Origin: Symsagittifera roscoffensis
Lineage: Eukaryota > Xenacoelomorpha > Acoela > Convolutidae
DNA length: 64,000 bases
NCBI RefSeq assembly: GCF_963678635.1
Contig: NC_087071.1
Coordinates: 35,705,680-35,769,679 of the forward strand
Direction of reading: 5' to 3'
The notes beneath the pieces were generated by a model. That model was not told the DNA's origin and did not search any database. It was given only the letters and a program-made list of their open reading frames with translations. Shown here one piece after another: positions 11,918 to 24,960 of the stretch. Each line of letters begins with the position of its first letter. The first letter of the stretch is position 1. The position numbers and the translations under genes are program-made.

Positions 11918-14573
11918 GAAACAAAATGTAAAGATAATAAAATCATATTTCAGTCTTTCTAAGCACAAGTTTTCCTCATAAATAGAAATAATGAAGACTG
12001 TACATTCATAACAAATGATCCATAGGTTGAGGAAAAAAAGTTGTTGAGGAAAAAAATGAATTTTCAATCGAAAAATTAGGATAAGATAATTTCTTACCAC
12101 CCTTTAACACTTGTCAAAATTAGTACGCCTCAGTACTAGTTGGAATAATAGTTGATGTTGGTTATTTTGCATTTAGTTGTTAAACATTGATCTATTTTGC
12201 AAATAAGAAGCCCTACGTCGCTAATAAATTGGACTTTATCCAAATTTAATTAAATCTCGAAAGCATTAGGATAGTTATATGATTTTAAAGTAATTATGTA
12301 TTGAAAGTATCCAATTTTTCAGTTTGCAACTAGCATAATTTCATAAAATTTTAAACTCAGTGGTTTTTGCTTCATTACGAGGCTAAACTGCGTATTTTGT
12401 GAATGGTAGATGGAATCCGCAACAAGAACAATTTTTTTGTTCTTTTTTTGCTCGTTCGTTTCCTTTTATCGTTCTGGCAAAATTTTAACGAAGTTTAAAG
12501 ACATGTCTTTGGATTCCAGAAACCGACACGCGCCATAAATTGACTGAGAATGGTTTTAAACTAATTTTTACGGTAGAAAAAATCTTCCTTGCCTAAGAAT
12601 TCTACTTAAATCAAGGTAAACGGATTTTGAGTAATGGAATCCATCTAAGTCTCAAGCAAAAAGATTTGACTTGACTATTGCGTTTGATTCGAAACTTGAG
12701 CAATTTTCTGTACTCAAGAAAAATCTGCATCAGAGCTGCAGAGAAATACAGTCACTCGAAGTGAGTTTTTTACCGAAAACAATTAGTTGTAAGATTCCCT
12801 GTTGAATTTTGCAAATTCAAGGGTCCAGCGGTAATAAAAAATAAAGTTTAATTGTCCTTAGTTCAAATATAATTGTCTTTATCAATATTCTAGGCTCCGT
12901 TTTTTTTCCAGGCAAAATTACTAATAATTGAAAATTCTAAATTGGAGCCGTTTTTTGATAATTGTTTATTAAGTTTTTTTTCTTGATGGTCGAGGAAATT
13001 TGAAAAAAAAATGTTTATAAATTGTATAAAAAGATGACAAATAAGAACAGATAACCATTGATTTGAATCACTTTTATGTTTCTTGAAACCGTATGAAAAC
13101 AGAAACCAAAAACAAATGCCAGAAACTAAGTCAAATCAATTGAAATTTGATTGAACTTAAATTTAAAATTAATGTATAATAACAATGAATTGGTTTCAAA
13201 GCAAAAATTACCAGGAAGTTTTTCCTATTTAAAACAAGTTGCCCTAACATACCCCAAGCTTCTTACCATTTTTGTTACTGTTTGGGTTAGTTTCAAAGAA
13301 TATGAGACAACGACATGATGAAAAATAACAAAGTATGGTAGAGAGTCATTGTCTCTTCCGTAAATTTGGCCGTTGGAAAACGAACATTAGTTAAAACATT
13401 TTTATGATTTTTTGGCAATAAAGTGGACCTTAACAATAGTTCAGACAAATAAAAACAACAAATAGGTATTTCTGAATGTTCACGACAACACCTACAGTAC
13501 ACGTTCGTGCTTCTGCTTCCAAATTTGAGCAAAAGTTTGTAAACAAAAAAAATTCCAGCAGAACAAAGGAGAGCTAGAGTCATTCGAGGTAATTTTTAAC
13601 CTCATACTTTTGAGTATTTTAAAAGGAAATCTTTTTGTGTTTTGCAAATGCATGGAATCCTGTCGTGATAAAAAATATAAAGTTCAACAAAATATCTTCA
13701 AATGTGATTCTCATTATCATTATTAAAGGAGCACTTATGTTCGCCAAATGGACATAAAATTTATAAGGTGCAAAAATATCACATTTTAGTTGCACTTGAA
13801 GTTTTTTACAGTGAAGATCAAGACAAAAAATCATTTGAAAAGCAAACGTTGAAAGTTGAATCAAAAGTTTAATTCTGATTTTCTCCATTGTCTGACCGAA
13901 AAGTCGGAAAAATTGAAAATGATCTGCATAAAATCTGTTTACAACTTTGACAGAAAAGAGCGAAAGAAAATCGATTGAAAAAACTCGAATTACATGGGCT
14001 TTTGCTACCTTATCTGCTTAAAATTGACTGCAATCCATTCCATTTCATTACGAGTAGTTTTGAGAAATTTGTGTATTGCCTCAAACCGAAAACCGGAAAA
14101 ATAAGTTTTCAGATTTTGTTTTCGGTAACACTATTGGGGCTTTATAAATCCAAATAGGGCCAATTTGAAAAGGTACTGTGTGGTAAGATTCCAGTTATCT
14201 GTTAATGCGTACACAAATTATAATATTAATGATTATCAAATCAGACAAAATTGAGAAAAAATTATCAATATCCAATAATTGGATTATAATTGACTCAGCT
14301 CAATTTTTTTGATTTGACAAAAAAGTAAACTAAAGTTAACTTTATAACAATAATAATGGATAGTTTGCAGTTTTTGTGTAAGTTGACAATAAAAACCTAA
14401 AACAGTCAGTTATTTTGTTATGAAAAACCAGTGCAATTAGCTTATTCGATCAACTAATTGAAATCAAAGAATCAACAAATTTAACAATTTCGAGGCACTT
14501 TATTTACATCACCCGCACCGCGCCCATAGATCATAAACGATTATACTGTCATAATATGGTCAGTTCTTAACTT
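11918..14573 (+). other. AT-rich stretch, no gene recognised
   Basis: Only short open frames are present (at most about 96 codons), without splice sites, conserved motifs or compositional shift. No recurring repeat was identified. Confidence 0.5.
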
Positions 14574-14665
14574 GTGTGAAATTGAGCTTAATTCAATTAT
14601 TTCAGTTAATCTAGACATTAAATATATCAATTTATAATCAAAGTGCTGAAGGGCAGGATTTTCAA
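14574..14665 (+). repeat. Direct repeat of about 92 bp, copy 1
   Basis: GTGTGAAATTGA through AAGTGCTGAAGGGCAGGATT recurs at 15208-15299 with scattered substitutions, in the same orientation. Confidence 0.85.
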
Positions 14666-14707
14666 ACACTGGAAAAATGCTGTCGTAGTATGGTCAGTAT
14701 CTATAAA

Positions 14708-14870
14708 TCTGCAAAAAAAATTGATTATAATAAATTAAAAATGGATTATAATTCTAATATTTTTTATGTGATTATAATCCATTATAATCGATTATAAGCC
14801 ATTAAATCTTGATACTTTTTGCCAAAATCCATTATAATTAATTATAAGCGATAATAATGGATTATTTTGA
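14708..14870 (+). repeat. Degenerate ATTATAAT-type repeats
   Basis: Imperfect copies of (C/G)ATTATAATCGATTATAAG are strung together, partly palindromic. A related string, TCGATTATAATGAATTGAAA, lies at about 1139 and 4103 inside the duplicated block. Confidence 0.6.
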
Positions 14871-15207
14871 GAAGTTAATCTTGCAATTTACAAAGTTTTT
14901 CAAAGTTTACTCATTTCCTGTTTAGTGCAGTTGCTACGTATTAGGTTTCATAGAGTTTGTCTTTTTTTGTCTCTCCTTTTTCAAATCATCTCAATTTACC
15001 CCCCTTAATATAAACCCCTACCTGCTAGCTTACCACAACCGCCATAAACCGCCATCACTCCGTTTGCAAGATAATTATAGCTTAGTTTACTTAAGATAAT
15101 CTTTGGTAGAAATTATGGGTCTTCGAAAATGGCCGATTTGGCTATTTCGGGAGATTTAATTGAAAAATTCCATCATTCAATGTACGGGTTCTAAACGTTC
15201 TAAATTT

Positions 15208-15299
15208 GTGTGAAATTGACCTGAATTCAACTAAGTCAGTTAATCTAGACATAAAATATCGCAATTTATATTCAAAGTGCTGAAGGGCAGGATTTTCAA
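15208..15299 (+). repeat. Direct repeat of about 92 bp, copy 2
   Basis: This is the second copy of the segment at 14574. Both copies end in AAGTGCTGAAGGGCAGGATT, and a GTGCTG-containing tail follows each. Confidence 0.85.
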
Positions 15300-16857
15300 T
15301 TATAAAAAAAGTGCTGGTGTTAAAGGTTTCAGCAGCGCTAAATTTACGTCAATTTTTCAATTTTCAAAAAGACATCGATATTGACCAAGATTGCTATCAA
15401 TTCAAGGAAACAAAAAATCGATTCCACAATTAGTTGATTTTTTTAAAGTAATTTTAGGGGGCAAAAATTTTGAATGATTTTATTTTGCAACCAAAAAAAG
15501 ATCGTTCAATTTTTTTTTGCAATTGTATCCGAGAAAACTGAGTAAGACAAAAACACTTAATGGCCTGCTAGCCGGTGTTGATTAAGAAATGAGGATTTAA
15601 GTGACTGTTTTTTTGATATGATGATTCAAAACTTGAATGCGAAAGTTTTTTTTATAAAATTGAACCGTTATCTTTGGTAAGTCAATTTGCTTTTTTCTAG
15701 CACCTTTTAATTGACAATTTCAAGGGAAGAAAAGTAAAATAGTCGCAGTCTCATGTTTATTCTAATAATTTTGTAGACTCTGAAAAAATGCTAAAAATTG
15801 TCGGAGTTTTTTTCCTATGATTATACTTAGCAAGGTGAAAAACAAAGTAACTACAAAAATAGGACCCAGTTTTTTCATTAACACATAATAACACATATCA
15901 AACCATTTCTTTAAGGACTCACTCAATTAACCTGAGTTATAAGTTGGGAACATCCAAGTTGATTACAAAAGTCGAATATGATCAACAAAAACAGCCATTG
16001 CATCAACAAGATGCTATTGGCTCACCAAAATGAATACGGTGGTTTGGACCTGAAAAGTTAGTGTCAACAATTATGGCAAAAAGAATCTTTTTTGAAGAAA
16101 TATTAGTCTGCAAAATTGGTGCCCAGGGTCTAAAAAAACGGCTGCAGAATCGGCGACAAAAACTATGAGCAAAACTGCGGATTCGGCAAACAAAAACAAA
16201 TTTTGGATTCAATACGTCCAGAGAATCAGTAACGACGGATACCAATTCCGTGTTTTTGTTTATGACTAGAATTGTTGTCTGGTATTAAAATGTTCACTGC
16301 TTCTTAATAAATTACTTTTAACTTTCAAGTTTTAACCTAAACAGTAACCCTTTTTATTGGAAATTCTTTGTTCAAATGGGTATTGACAATTTTTTTGGGA
16401 GAAAAAAGTGTAAGCAAACCGAAAAAGTAGAAACTCAATACCTTCTTTCTGTGATATGAAAATTTTTACAAGCAATTAGTGCTGCCATATTTGAAGCCGC
16501 AAAAACGGTTCCTTTCTGTTGCGCTGGGCTATTTTTTCAAGAATATATTTTTCTAATCTCAAAAAGACTCACTCATTCTTGGGTTTCTTAGGAATCAGTG
16601 TGAATATGCATCGCGCGTTAGTTTGTTACGTTTTGGAACTCAAAGTTTTGATCATATTCTGGCGTGTTGACAATTTTGAGATACCAAAAGGTGAATAATT
16701 TATTGGCCATCAAACTGCCATAAGGAAAAAATGTATTTTCAGTTCAGCAAAAATTTTTGAAAAACCAGGACTTTTAGCCAAATCAGATTAAAAAAAAGTC
16801 AATCAAGAAAAATTGTTTTGTGAACTATTTTAAAAATCAAATATTAAAAAAAAATAA
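15300..16857 (+). other. AT-rich stretch with one weak open frame
   Basis: An 80-codon minus-strand frame at 16245-16003 is slightly GC-richer than its surroundings but shows no family motif. Other frames there are also partly open. I do not call it a gene. Confidence 0.4.
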
Positions 16858-16906
16858 AGCACGCCCGAATACAAAGTTCCTCCCATTTTAAACGGTCGGA
16901 ACAAAA
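16858..16906 (+). mobile_element. Repeat A, right-end fragment abutting a complete copy
   Basis: ACGCCCGAATACAAAGTTCC then TCCCATTTTAAACGGTCGG and AACAAAA match the right terminus of repeat A. Four bases later the left end of the next A copy begins. Confidence 0.75.
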
Positions 16907-16910
16907 AAGT

Positions 16911-17534
16911 ATAGCCGGTTACTGTGCAAGTAGCACAGAATGTTCCGATCATAGTCTTCAAAAAACTACAAGAAAAATAAAGTTCTTTTTAAATTAGTGT
17001 ATTTTTTATGAGTGATGTGATAAAAGGATCTGACGTAAATCTAAAATTTAGACTCATTCGACAATCATAGTAAAATAAGCAAACAGCACAACAGTTTTTG
17101 ATGAAAATGACTGGAAAAACAAAAAAAAATTTAAAAAAAATAAAAATCTATATATTTTTTAATTACCTGGCAGAAATTTTTTTGAATTTTGAAGTTTTTG
17201 ATTCCAAAATTGGCATTGAAAATACTTCAAAAATAATTTTACATGAGTAAAAAATTGTTTCTAAATAAGCTTTTCTAAACGGCTTAAAATAAGCAATAAT
17301 ATACCTTCTCGCTGCTTTCGTCGCTCGAAAGTAGACAAAAACCCAAAAATTTCCGGTCGGTTTTTCTCAACACTGAAAAAAAATTGGGAATTTTTGAATG
17401 TGGTTCGAACCATTTAACCCAGTCCGATGATTAGTTGTAGTACCTGTTTTTGCGTGGAAAATAAAAAGAAAAAAGAAAAAACTAAAACCCACCCGAATAA
17501 GAAGTTCCTCCCCATTTCAATGGTCGGAACAACA
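16911..17534 (+). mobile_element. Repeat A, near full-length copy (624 bp)
   Basis: The left end is ATAGCCGGTTACTGTGCAAG with hairpin CTGTGC..GCACAG, then AATGTTCCGA. The right end is AACCCACCCGAATAAGAAGT, then CCCCATTTCAATGGTCGGAA and CAACA. The interior is AT-rich, with the landmarks GATTCCAAAA, GCTCGAAAGTAGAC and TTGCGTGGAAAATAAA. There is no ORF of note. This copy best defines the family. Confidence 0.85.
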
Positions 17535-19406
17535 AATAGGGTTTTAATTTGGTTTACTTTGGAAAGTCATTTGTATTTTAAAATGTATCGCCGAAGCTGC
17601 CGAACCATTGTACGTTTAATTCGTTGCATTTCCCATTCATATTAAATCAATGAACTTTTAATTAGAATTTTTCTTAGTTTGAAATACTGGCGAAGCACAA
17701 TCCTGAACATTTCTCTAATTGTTTTTTGTTGTGACCAATATAAAACTGCGGCTAATAACAAGCAAATTAGCAAGATCTTCCACGAAATTGATGAAGGACA
17801 ACTTTTTCATTTCCCGCAAGTTTGTCGAATCTCATAGCAAATTTCCGATAAACAGAAAAGCCACTCAAAAGCTTTTACGACGAAAACTTTCAAAAAAATG
17901 ATTACTACATGATTAAGTTTTAAGAAAGACAACTATGTTAACTAATTTGAAACAATTGTAATATACATGCAGGGTACTATTAACTTCAATTTTTTTTCAA
18001 GAAAAACTGGCTTCATGTGTGACAGATTTTGCATAATTGAAGCGGTAAGGATATGCTCAAGATAAAAACATACAAAATTTTTGCCATTAGCTATAAGTCA
18101 TAACTCAAGCACATCACCTTTGCACGTCAGTAACGCAAAATCATAATCAACTCAAACCTTTTTTTCTTGAAACAATAATAAAATTATTGCTATAAATATA
18201 TTTTTGCTTTTACAATGGTTTTAAATAATTGAATCTTGCATGTCTCTACAAATTAAACCCAGCAAAATTTGTTTTGTTTTGTAGATATACATTTGAATGG
18301 GAGGGAGGTCAAACAATCAAAAACGAAAATAGATTTATGATCTTGGAAACCTTATTTTTTTATTTTGGAGAAAATTTTTTCTCCCCAAAATTCCTGGCCC
18401 CCAATTTACTGCTCACAAATATGCTCATAGATCCACCCCATTTGATTCGTTGATTTTGGGATAAATTGAAAAAAAAACGATCCTTAATTTCCTCCACAAC
18501 GTCGGTTCTTGAAAAAAAAACATAAACACGATCAAGACATAAACAAAAAGAAAACCTGGTTGTTTTTTACCTGAAGAGCTACAGTGGTGAATGTTTCTTC
18601 TAACTGGATGTAGTTGTTAAATAATGGACCTTTTTCTAATCAAGGTGATAGAAATGCTTGGTAAACGTTTTTAATCGTCCAAATTATGTAAAAATAAGTT
18701 CTGAATCGACTGATTCACTGTATAAAAATGACTGTATAAAACGTACGTTCTTACTATCAAAATGTCAAATTCAAATAAAATTTTGTCGATCAATTTTAGC
18801 AATTTAATCCATTTTTGTTAGAAATAGGAAGTTATCTACTTTCTTTTGTGAGACAAAATATTTAGGAGCTGAACATAATTGTCGAGGCTATTTTCCACAG
18901 AAAACTCCGAGGGCATTTTTTTAGCCCTGATGTTTTGAACTTATATTCGAAACATAAGCATTGTCCGAACAAATAACACACAAAGTATAAGAAAAAAATG
19001 GTTTAAATTAATGGTCATCATGTAACCAATTCAGTTACAGAAACTTTCAGAATTTTTGTTAAGTGTGCTTTTGTTTTGAGATATGACCAGTTCCAAAACA
19101 TTGATGAATAACGCTGATTTATCACCAAATCATCTCTGAATCAGAGCTGAATTTTCCAAATCGACGTTAAATCATCTGTGAATTAGTTAAGATTTTCGTT
19201 TTTTTTTTCAGAATTGAAAAAAATTCTCCCTGAAAATTGAGCCTTCCACTAGAACTTCAAATTTCATTTCCAGCGACACGATATGATAATACTGATTAAT
19301 TGAATACTTATCGCTGCAAGCTCACGCAGGTTTAACCCCACTTCCGGTCTATAAATAGTTCTTTTGCAGTATCAGATTGGTGTACGGGGTTGCAGCGAAA
19401 TCTATT
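17535..19406 (+). other. AT-rich stretch, no gene recognised
   Basis: I see no exon, RNA gene or repeat shared with other parts of the window. Confidence 0.5.
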
Positions 19407-19819
19407 CTGTAAAACCGGGTAAAATGAGCAACTCAGACAACTAAAAAGTGGGTAGAATATCTTTATTGAGATCAAAAATCTTAAGTGTACACTCAAGACT
19501 ATATTAATTGTGTGCGAGGTGACAACTCGCAACATGCGACAATTGGTAACAAGTATCGCTAGATTAAACTAAACGCACTGATACACACGCAGTATTCTTC
19601 CAGTGCCGGATGTAAGTGCAGCGCAGCGAAGCGGATCATGCGTATCCTACTTGCCAATGCCTTGTTATGAATAATCACTGATTACAATTTTTCGCTTGTT
19701 TTGAATTATCGCCTATTGCAAATTATCGCCCTATCGTATTTCTGATCTCAATAGAGATGTTCGAAACAGTCTTTTGTTGTCTGAGTTACCTGAGTTACCC
19801 ATTTTACCCGGTTTCACAG
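19407..19819 (+). mobile_element. 413 bp element with long terminal inverted repeats
   Basis: The left end is CTGTAAAACCGGGTAAAATG AGCAACTCAGACAAC. The reverse complement of the right end is CTGTGAAACCGGGTAAAATG GGTAACTCAGGTAACTCAGA and so on. The arms stay similar for about 90 bp, out to TTTATTGAGATCA on the left and the complement of TGATCTCAATAGAGA on the right. There is no ORF, so it is MITE-like. No clear target-site duplication was seen. Confidence 0.85.
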
Positions 19820-20697
19820 GTTGGATCTTACTAAAATCGGATACATATAAAAACGCATACATATCGTCTACAATCGTATACATATAAAAACTCTACAAAT
19901 GAATGTTTATATGTATTTATGTAATTATGTTTATTATGTAAAAACTTATGGTATCTTTTACGGCTGCTATTTCTAAGAAAAAGCTTTTCACTGGCCTAGA
20001 TCCGCTCAATATTTCCGACAACCTTTTTCCGAGTGGCTAAAGGACTGTACCTACAAATTGATCTAATGTTGATCTAAACGCAGGAGAAAAATATGACGAT
20101 TGCTACATACTGATTTTAGTTTCTGGTTTGTACAATTCAAGTTGAAACTTGAGTATTGAGAGCGAAACATACATAAAAAAGGACATAAAATGCATGACAT
20201 TTTTGGTTACATTTGAGTCACAAAACTGGAAAGAATTAAATTGAGTAACTACTTTATAGCCTTATGATTATTATTTGGGTCATGTACCAGCACACCAAGC
20301 ACTTTTTAAAGAGAAATAAAGTAAAAATTAGAGCGCTCAGTTTTGGGGCCAAGAAGTTTGTTGAGGCCGCAAGTGGTTTCCATTTTAGTACTAAAATGAA
20401 GGAAATGATTTTTCTCACACTGAGAGTGAATATTAACATCCGCACTTTATGTGAGTTCACATGAGTGAACAACGCATTAAAGTACAAAGCCGATAATTTA
20501 AAAACAAAAGAATATGCATCTCATAAGATAACATTGAAAAAACATTGTATAGTTTTTCTTGTTGAAGTCTCCGCTGGCGCCAACAGTATCTATACATGTG
20601 TTTACGCGTTTTTGCAATTATGTATGTATGTATAACCCAGATTGGTACAATTTAAAGTGGTAATACGTAATTCAGCTGCTTCTTGAAATCATATAGT

Positions 20698-21337
20698 TTT
20701 TTCTGGCCTTCGATTTCTTTGAATGGTTGTTTGAATCAAACCGCTCAATTCTTGCTCAAAAAACTGCCATGGACAATACATGGCTGAAACATTTATAACA
20801 TGTATCTAAGGGAGCGGCGGTGAAGTGTCTCCACCAACCAATCGAAACGTCGGATGTTTGAAGCCCACCATTTTTCCAGCGTGAGAGAACATTACTCAGC
20901 CCAGTAAATAACCAAAACAATTGCACGTAGTTTTAAAGCAGGGACACAACAACGGTTCGTCCCGATTAGCTAGCTGTACAGTTAGTCCTTTGTTAGTCGT
21001 ATGTTAGTCCTTTTTCTCATCTTAAAAATGTTGTAGTGAACTATCAGAAGTGATAACTTCACATTACGAAAAAAGCGCGGATTTAATGCAAGAAAACAGC
21101 AAAACTAGAAATCAACTCTGGCATATGATTGCTAACCACCATTTATATCATGAATCAGTGTTTTCGCAACATGCACTGAATGATTATAGCGCACTTGAAC
21201 AACTTAGCATGTGGTTTTGGTACTGAAATTTCAAGCCTAGTTTAATAGTAGTTAAATTCAAGGTTACTGCTTCTTAGTTTAGTATCACAAATCCAAGCAA
21301 GAGTTTGACAAGTCATCGCCCACTAGCTTACTTTTTG
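20698..21337 (+). repeat. Repeat J, copy 1 (contains SINE1)
   Basis: About 640 bp, alignable with 24316-24960 in the same orientation, from TTTTTCTGGCCTT to GACAAGTCATCGCCCACTAG. The SINE1 unit sits at the same place in both copies. Confidence 0.8.
20811..21030 (+). mobile_element. SINE1 copy (tRNA-derived)
   Basis: The tRNA-like head has GGCGGTGAAGTGTCTCCACC and GGATGTTTGAAGCCCACC (A-box and B-box relatives). The tail has CAGCCCAGTAAATAACC, TTGCACGTAG and AGCTAGCTGTACAGTTAGTC. The head is more diverged than in the copy at 60834. Confidence 0.7.
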
Positions 21338-23064
21338 ACTGAATTAATTTTAAAAATTTCCTAAGGCGCTTTTTGTCGCCAAAAACTCAAATCTCCAGTG
21401 AATTCCGTACATAAACTAACCTGTTTGGTCAAAGCTTTCAAAAACTGCTGAAAAGCGACCATTTTTGATGAGTTTGTTCATTAATTAGTTGGCAGAGCCA
21501 ATTATGTTGTCTATAACTCAATTAACATCAGCCGCGTGAATAGCTAGTTACAGCATTTAAATCATCACATCTGCTGAATAAAAAATAAGGATACAAAATT
21601 TTAGGCTACAATTTTTTGTAATAATCCGATAAACGGAAAATAGTCAACTTTTCGGTTTCAAAATTATTTTTACATTTTCGATGATTAAATTGGACTGCCC
21701 AAGGATGTCAAAACTGACAAAAAGTCCGACAAGAAAAAAGACTCTGAACAAAGTTTTTTAAACGTTTTTTGAGAACTAAGAACCAATTACAAGTAAATAT
21801 TATCGATTAAGATCCATTGACATCGAAACAATTCATTTTTACAAATCAAAATTACGAGAAAATTCTTTTCTGTATCTCTAGTTCAACTTTTTGTTGCAAA
21901 AAAGAACAAACACGACAAAATTCCCCTCTTTTCTTCAATCCCAACTCAGATGCAATCATTACGAGCTAATTTATCATCATTTGGGGGTAATTCCTGGTCA
22001 AAAGTCACAAAACAGTTTTAAAGTGCTTCCAACTCTAAAAAAATAGGCAGAAAACTATAAAAATTTCCGCTATAATGCTTTTGATACTTGCAAAAAATTA
22101 CTTTCAACGCCATAGTTTTCATTGGAGAGTCAATACTAGAAAAACATGACTGGATGACCACTGTAGCATGGTTTTTCCTTCTTTATGAGTTCGAGAATTC
22201 ACATTTGACAAAGAAAAACATTGTCTCGTCAAAAAAATTTGCCATGAAAGCTGACAAATGACTCAAATTACAATTATGAAGATCAAGTGAATTTCTGGAC
22301 CAAGAAAAAAAAACAGACCCAATGAATATGAAAAAGGCAAACCATAAAAATATTGTCTTATTTCATTTTTTCCATTACGTTCATCATGAAGCAGTTTTTA
22401 AAGTAAAAGTAGCGCAAAAAATGGATAATTTATCTCACATGCAAACTTAAAATCAGTTGACATAAAAAAAAAGAAAAAGTAATATTATTTAGGTAGAAAA
22501 AGTCCGCTGCTGGCTTACCCGATTATTTCCTGAGAGAGATCGTATACAATACCATCATGAGATCCATAAAAAAATTCATTTAAAAAGTTTACAAAAAAAA
22601 CTAGCATTTTGCTAACATTTCAGAACTATAGTCTGTTTCAAAGACATTTTTCCTACCTGAAATGCGATCTGGTTGATTAAATGGAAAAGCTTCACTTTGA
22701 AAATAATTTTTTGAAATCATTTAGAATGCATTGTCGACAACGCTTAGGGTTTTGTTGTGCTTACAAAGTGAAAGAAACTACACAATCAATCTAAACACTC
22801 TCTGAAGCTCAATCAAAAATGAAAAAAACAGTTTGTGAAAGTTAAGAACCCCAGTTGAGCTCCATAGACAAGAAAGGCTTATCATACAATTCCAATCTTG
22901 GTTTTTATGAAAAAAAATGACATAAAAGTTTAGCATAATAACAAACCAAATAAGCACCATCTCCAAAGCTCGGGTGAAAACACTTTTGCGTTTTGTCACA
23001 AAACCACTTTTATGCTCAAGGAAGTATTTACTCGAAATCAAAATTATAATCAAAAAATTGTAAA
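21338..23064 (+). other. AT-rich stretch, no gene recognised
   Basis: A 119-codon minus-strand open frame at 23137-22778 is AT-rich and hydrophobic and overlaps the start of repeat G. It has no family motif and is not called. Confidence 0.45.
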
Positions 23065-24040
23065 ACAATGTTTTCTCGACACTGCAGTTTTTGAGATTTT
23101 TTGAATACCTCTGAAATCGCGACTGAAAAGGTTCCAAAAAGATGCACTCACTCGCATTTTCCTATAATTAATTGTGATTCCTGATTTTGCAAACTAAGAA
23201 AATATCGAAAATAAATTGTCACTACATTTCGCTAGCTCAACTTTTCTCATAGCTTCGGCTTTTAAATCGGATGACAGTATTGATCAGTGTTTTCATTTAT
23301 ACCTATCTACTTATACATATTTTTCCAAAAAAGTCAAAAGCGTCCTAGGAAAACATTTGCGCTTGTCTTACACCTGATAATAAAATGAAGTTCACAGACA
23401 AATTTAAAAGGAAATTTTTAATTTTTTCCTTTTATAGTTTTTAAGTTATAAAAGTTCTTCACCAAAAGAATTATTTCAAACTATAGATAAAAACAGCTAA
23501 CCTGCTTCCATAAGGCCACTTCCAGTCGAAATTTTAATTAGTCTCATCGAGGCGACAATGTCTCTGAAAAATTTTGATGTTAGGTTTATCAAATTTTGTA
23601 TCAAAATAACAGTCTTTTTTGATCAGGAAATTTTGATGAAATGGGACGAGCAAGTCGTTTTTATGTAAATTTTATCACAAAAAGAACCACTGTTAACAGC
23701 GGGCAAATTATCAATGGGGAGCTAGAAATTCCCTCAAGAAAAAATGTCTTGTGTTTCCATGCCTAGAAAAAATTAAACGTAATGAGTTTTGAAAAGACTT
23801 TCTGCGTCAGCACAAAAACAAAACTGATTATAAGTTTTTATTTAAATCACCCTGATTGAAAAACCAGGAGAATTTCAATGGGTATTCAATTTTAAAATTT
23901 GCAAGACTTTTGTAATCGAAAAAAAGTCATGCATCCTTTTAAATGCTGCCAGTTCAACTTCGGGCAGATAAAATGAGATTTTGATTGAGAAGACTATGAA
24001 AAATAGTTTGAAGGCATTTTGCGGTTAGCGTTTGCCAACT
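23065..24040 (+). repeat. Repeat G, copy 1 (about 1 kb)
   Basis: This aligns with 30771-31710 in the same orientation. Shared landmarks are TTTTCTCGACACTG, CTAACCTGCTTCCATAAGGC, ACCACTGTTAACAGCGGGCA, TGTGTTTCCATGCCTAGAAA and TTGAGAAGACTATGAAAAAT. Its first 80 bp resemble the right half of repeat A, so the two may be related. Confidence 0.8.
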
Positions 24041-24315
24041 TTCCTCTTCATCGATGTGAATAAGTTTTCTTTGAAATGAGGTTTTTTGGCTATCAAATAA
24101 AACTAAATAAGTTTAAGCAAAGCTGCGAAGATTGTACCCCTTTTTGATTTTGTTGCGCTACATAAAAAGTTTACATTGATTTAATTTTGTTTATAAATGG
24201 AAAAAAAATTCGGTAGATTTGGATTGAATGAAAAAGCCAAATATGTCGTTTTTGGGGTAAACTTTTGGGCCCGATTTTTGTTAGACAATTAAAATCACAT
24301 CGCTTAAAATCGCAT

Positions 24316-24960
24316 AATTTTTTCTGGACCTTTGATTCGTTTGATTGTTTCTTCAAAGCAAACCGCTAAAAAAACCGCTCAAATCTTGCTTAAAAAACTG
24401 CCCTGGAAAATAAATGGCGAATACATTTATAACATGTAATTAAGGGAGCGGCGGTGAAGTCTCTCCACCTCTTAATCGAAACGTCGGACTTTCGAAGCCC
24501 ACCATGATTCGTCTCGTTGCTCGAGCTTGAAGCAACATTACCCAGTCCAGAAAATAATCAAAATAATTGCACGTAGTTCGTAATCAGGAACACAACAACG
24601 GTTCACATCGATGAGCTAGCTGTACAGTCCACTTTTTGGTCCTTTCTCTGGTGGATAAATTGTCTTAAAAACGGTGGGTTGAATTAACATAAAGTCACGC
24701 TGTTACGTTACGAAAAAAGCGCGAAACCAAAAAACTTAAAATCAACTCTGGCAAATAACTGCTAAACATCATTAACACCATGAATCAGAGCTTTCGCGCC
24801 ATGCACTGAATACCTATAGCGCACATGAGCGGCTTACCATATCGTCTTTGTACTGAAATTCCAAACAGTAAAATATAAGTTGAAGTTCAAGGTTACTGCT
24901 TACTTTAGTATCACAACCCATCAAGAATTTGACAAGTCATCACCCACTAGCTTCACTTTG
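24316..24960 (+). repeat. Repeat J, copy 2 (contains SINE1)
   Basis: This is the counterpart of 20698-21337. It shares AACCGCTC..ATCTTGCTTAAAAAACTGCC, TTTATAACATGTA, ATCAACTCTGGCA, TGCACTGAAT and GACAAGTCATCACCCACTAG. Confidence 0.8.
24445..24674 (+). mobile_element. SINE1 copy (tRNA-derived)
   Basis: The head is GGCGGTGAAGTCTCTCCACC with CGGACTTTCGAAGCCCACC (B-box relative). The body has CATTACCCAGTCCAGAAAAT, TTGCACGTAGTTCG and GATGAGCTAGCTGTACAGTC, and ends near GTCTTAAAAACGG. Confidence 0.75.

Noticed and set aside
22778-23137. 119-codon minus-strand open frame
   Set aside because: AT-driven hydrophobic composition, no homologous motif, overlaps repeat G and is not conserved in the other G copy.
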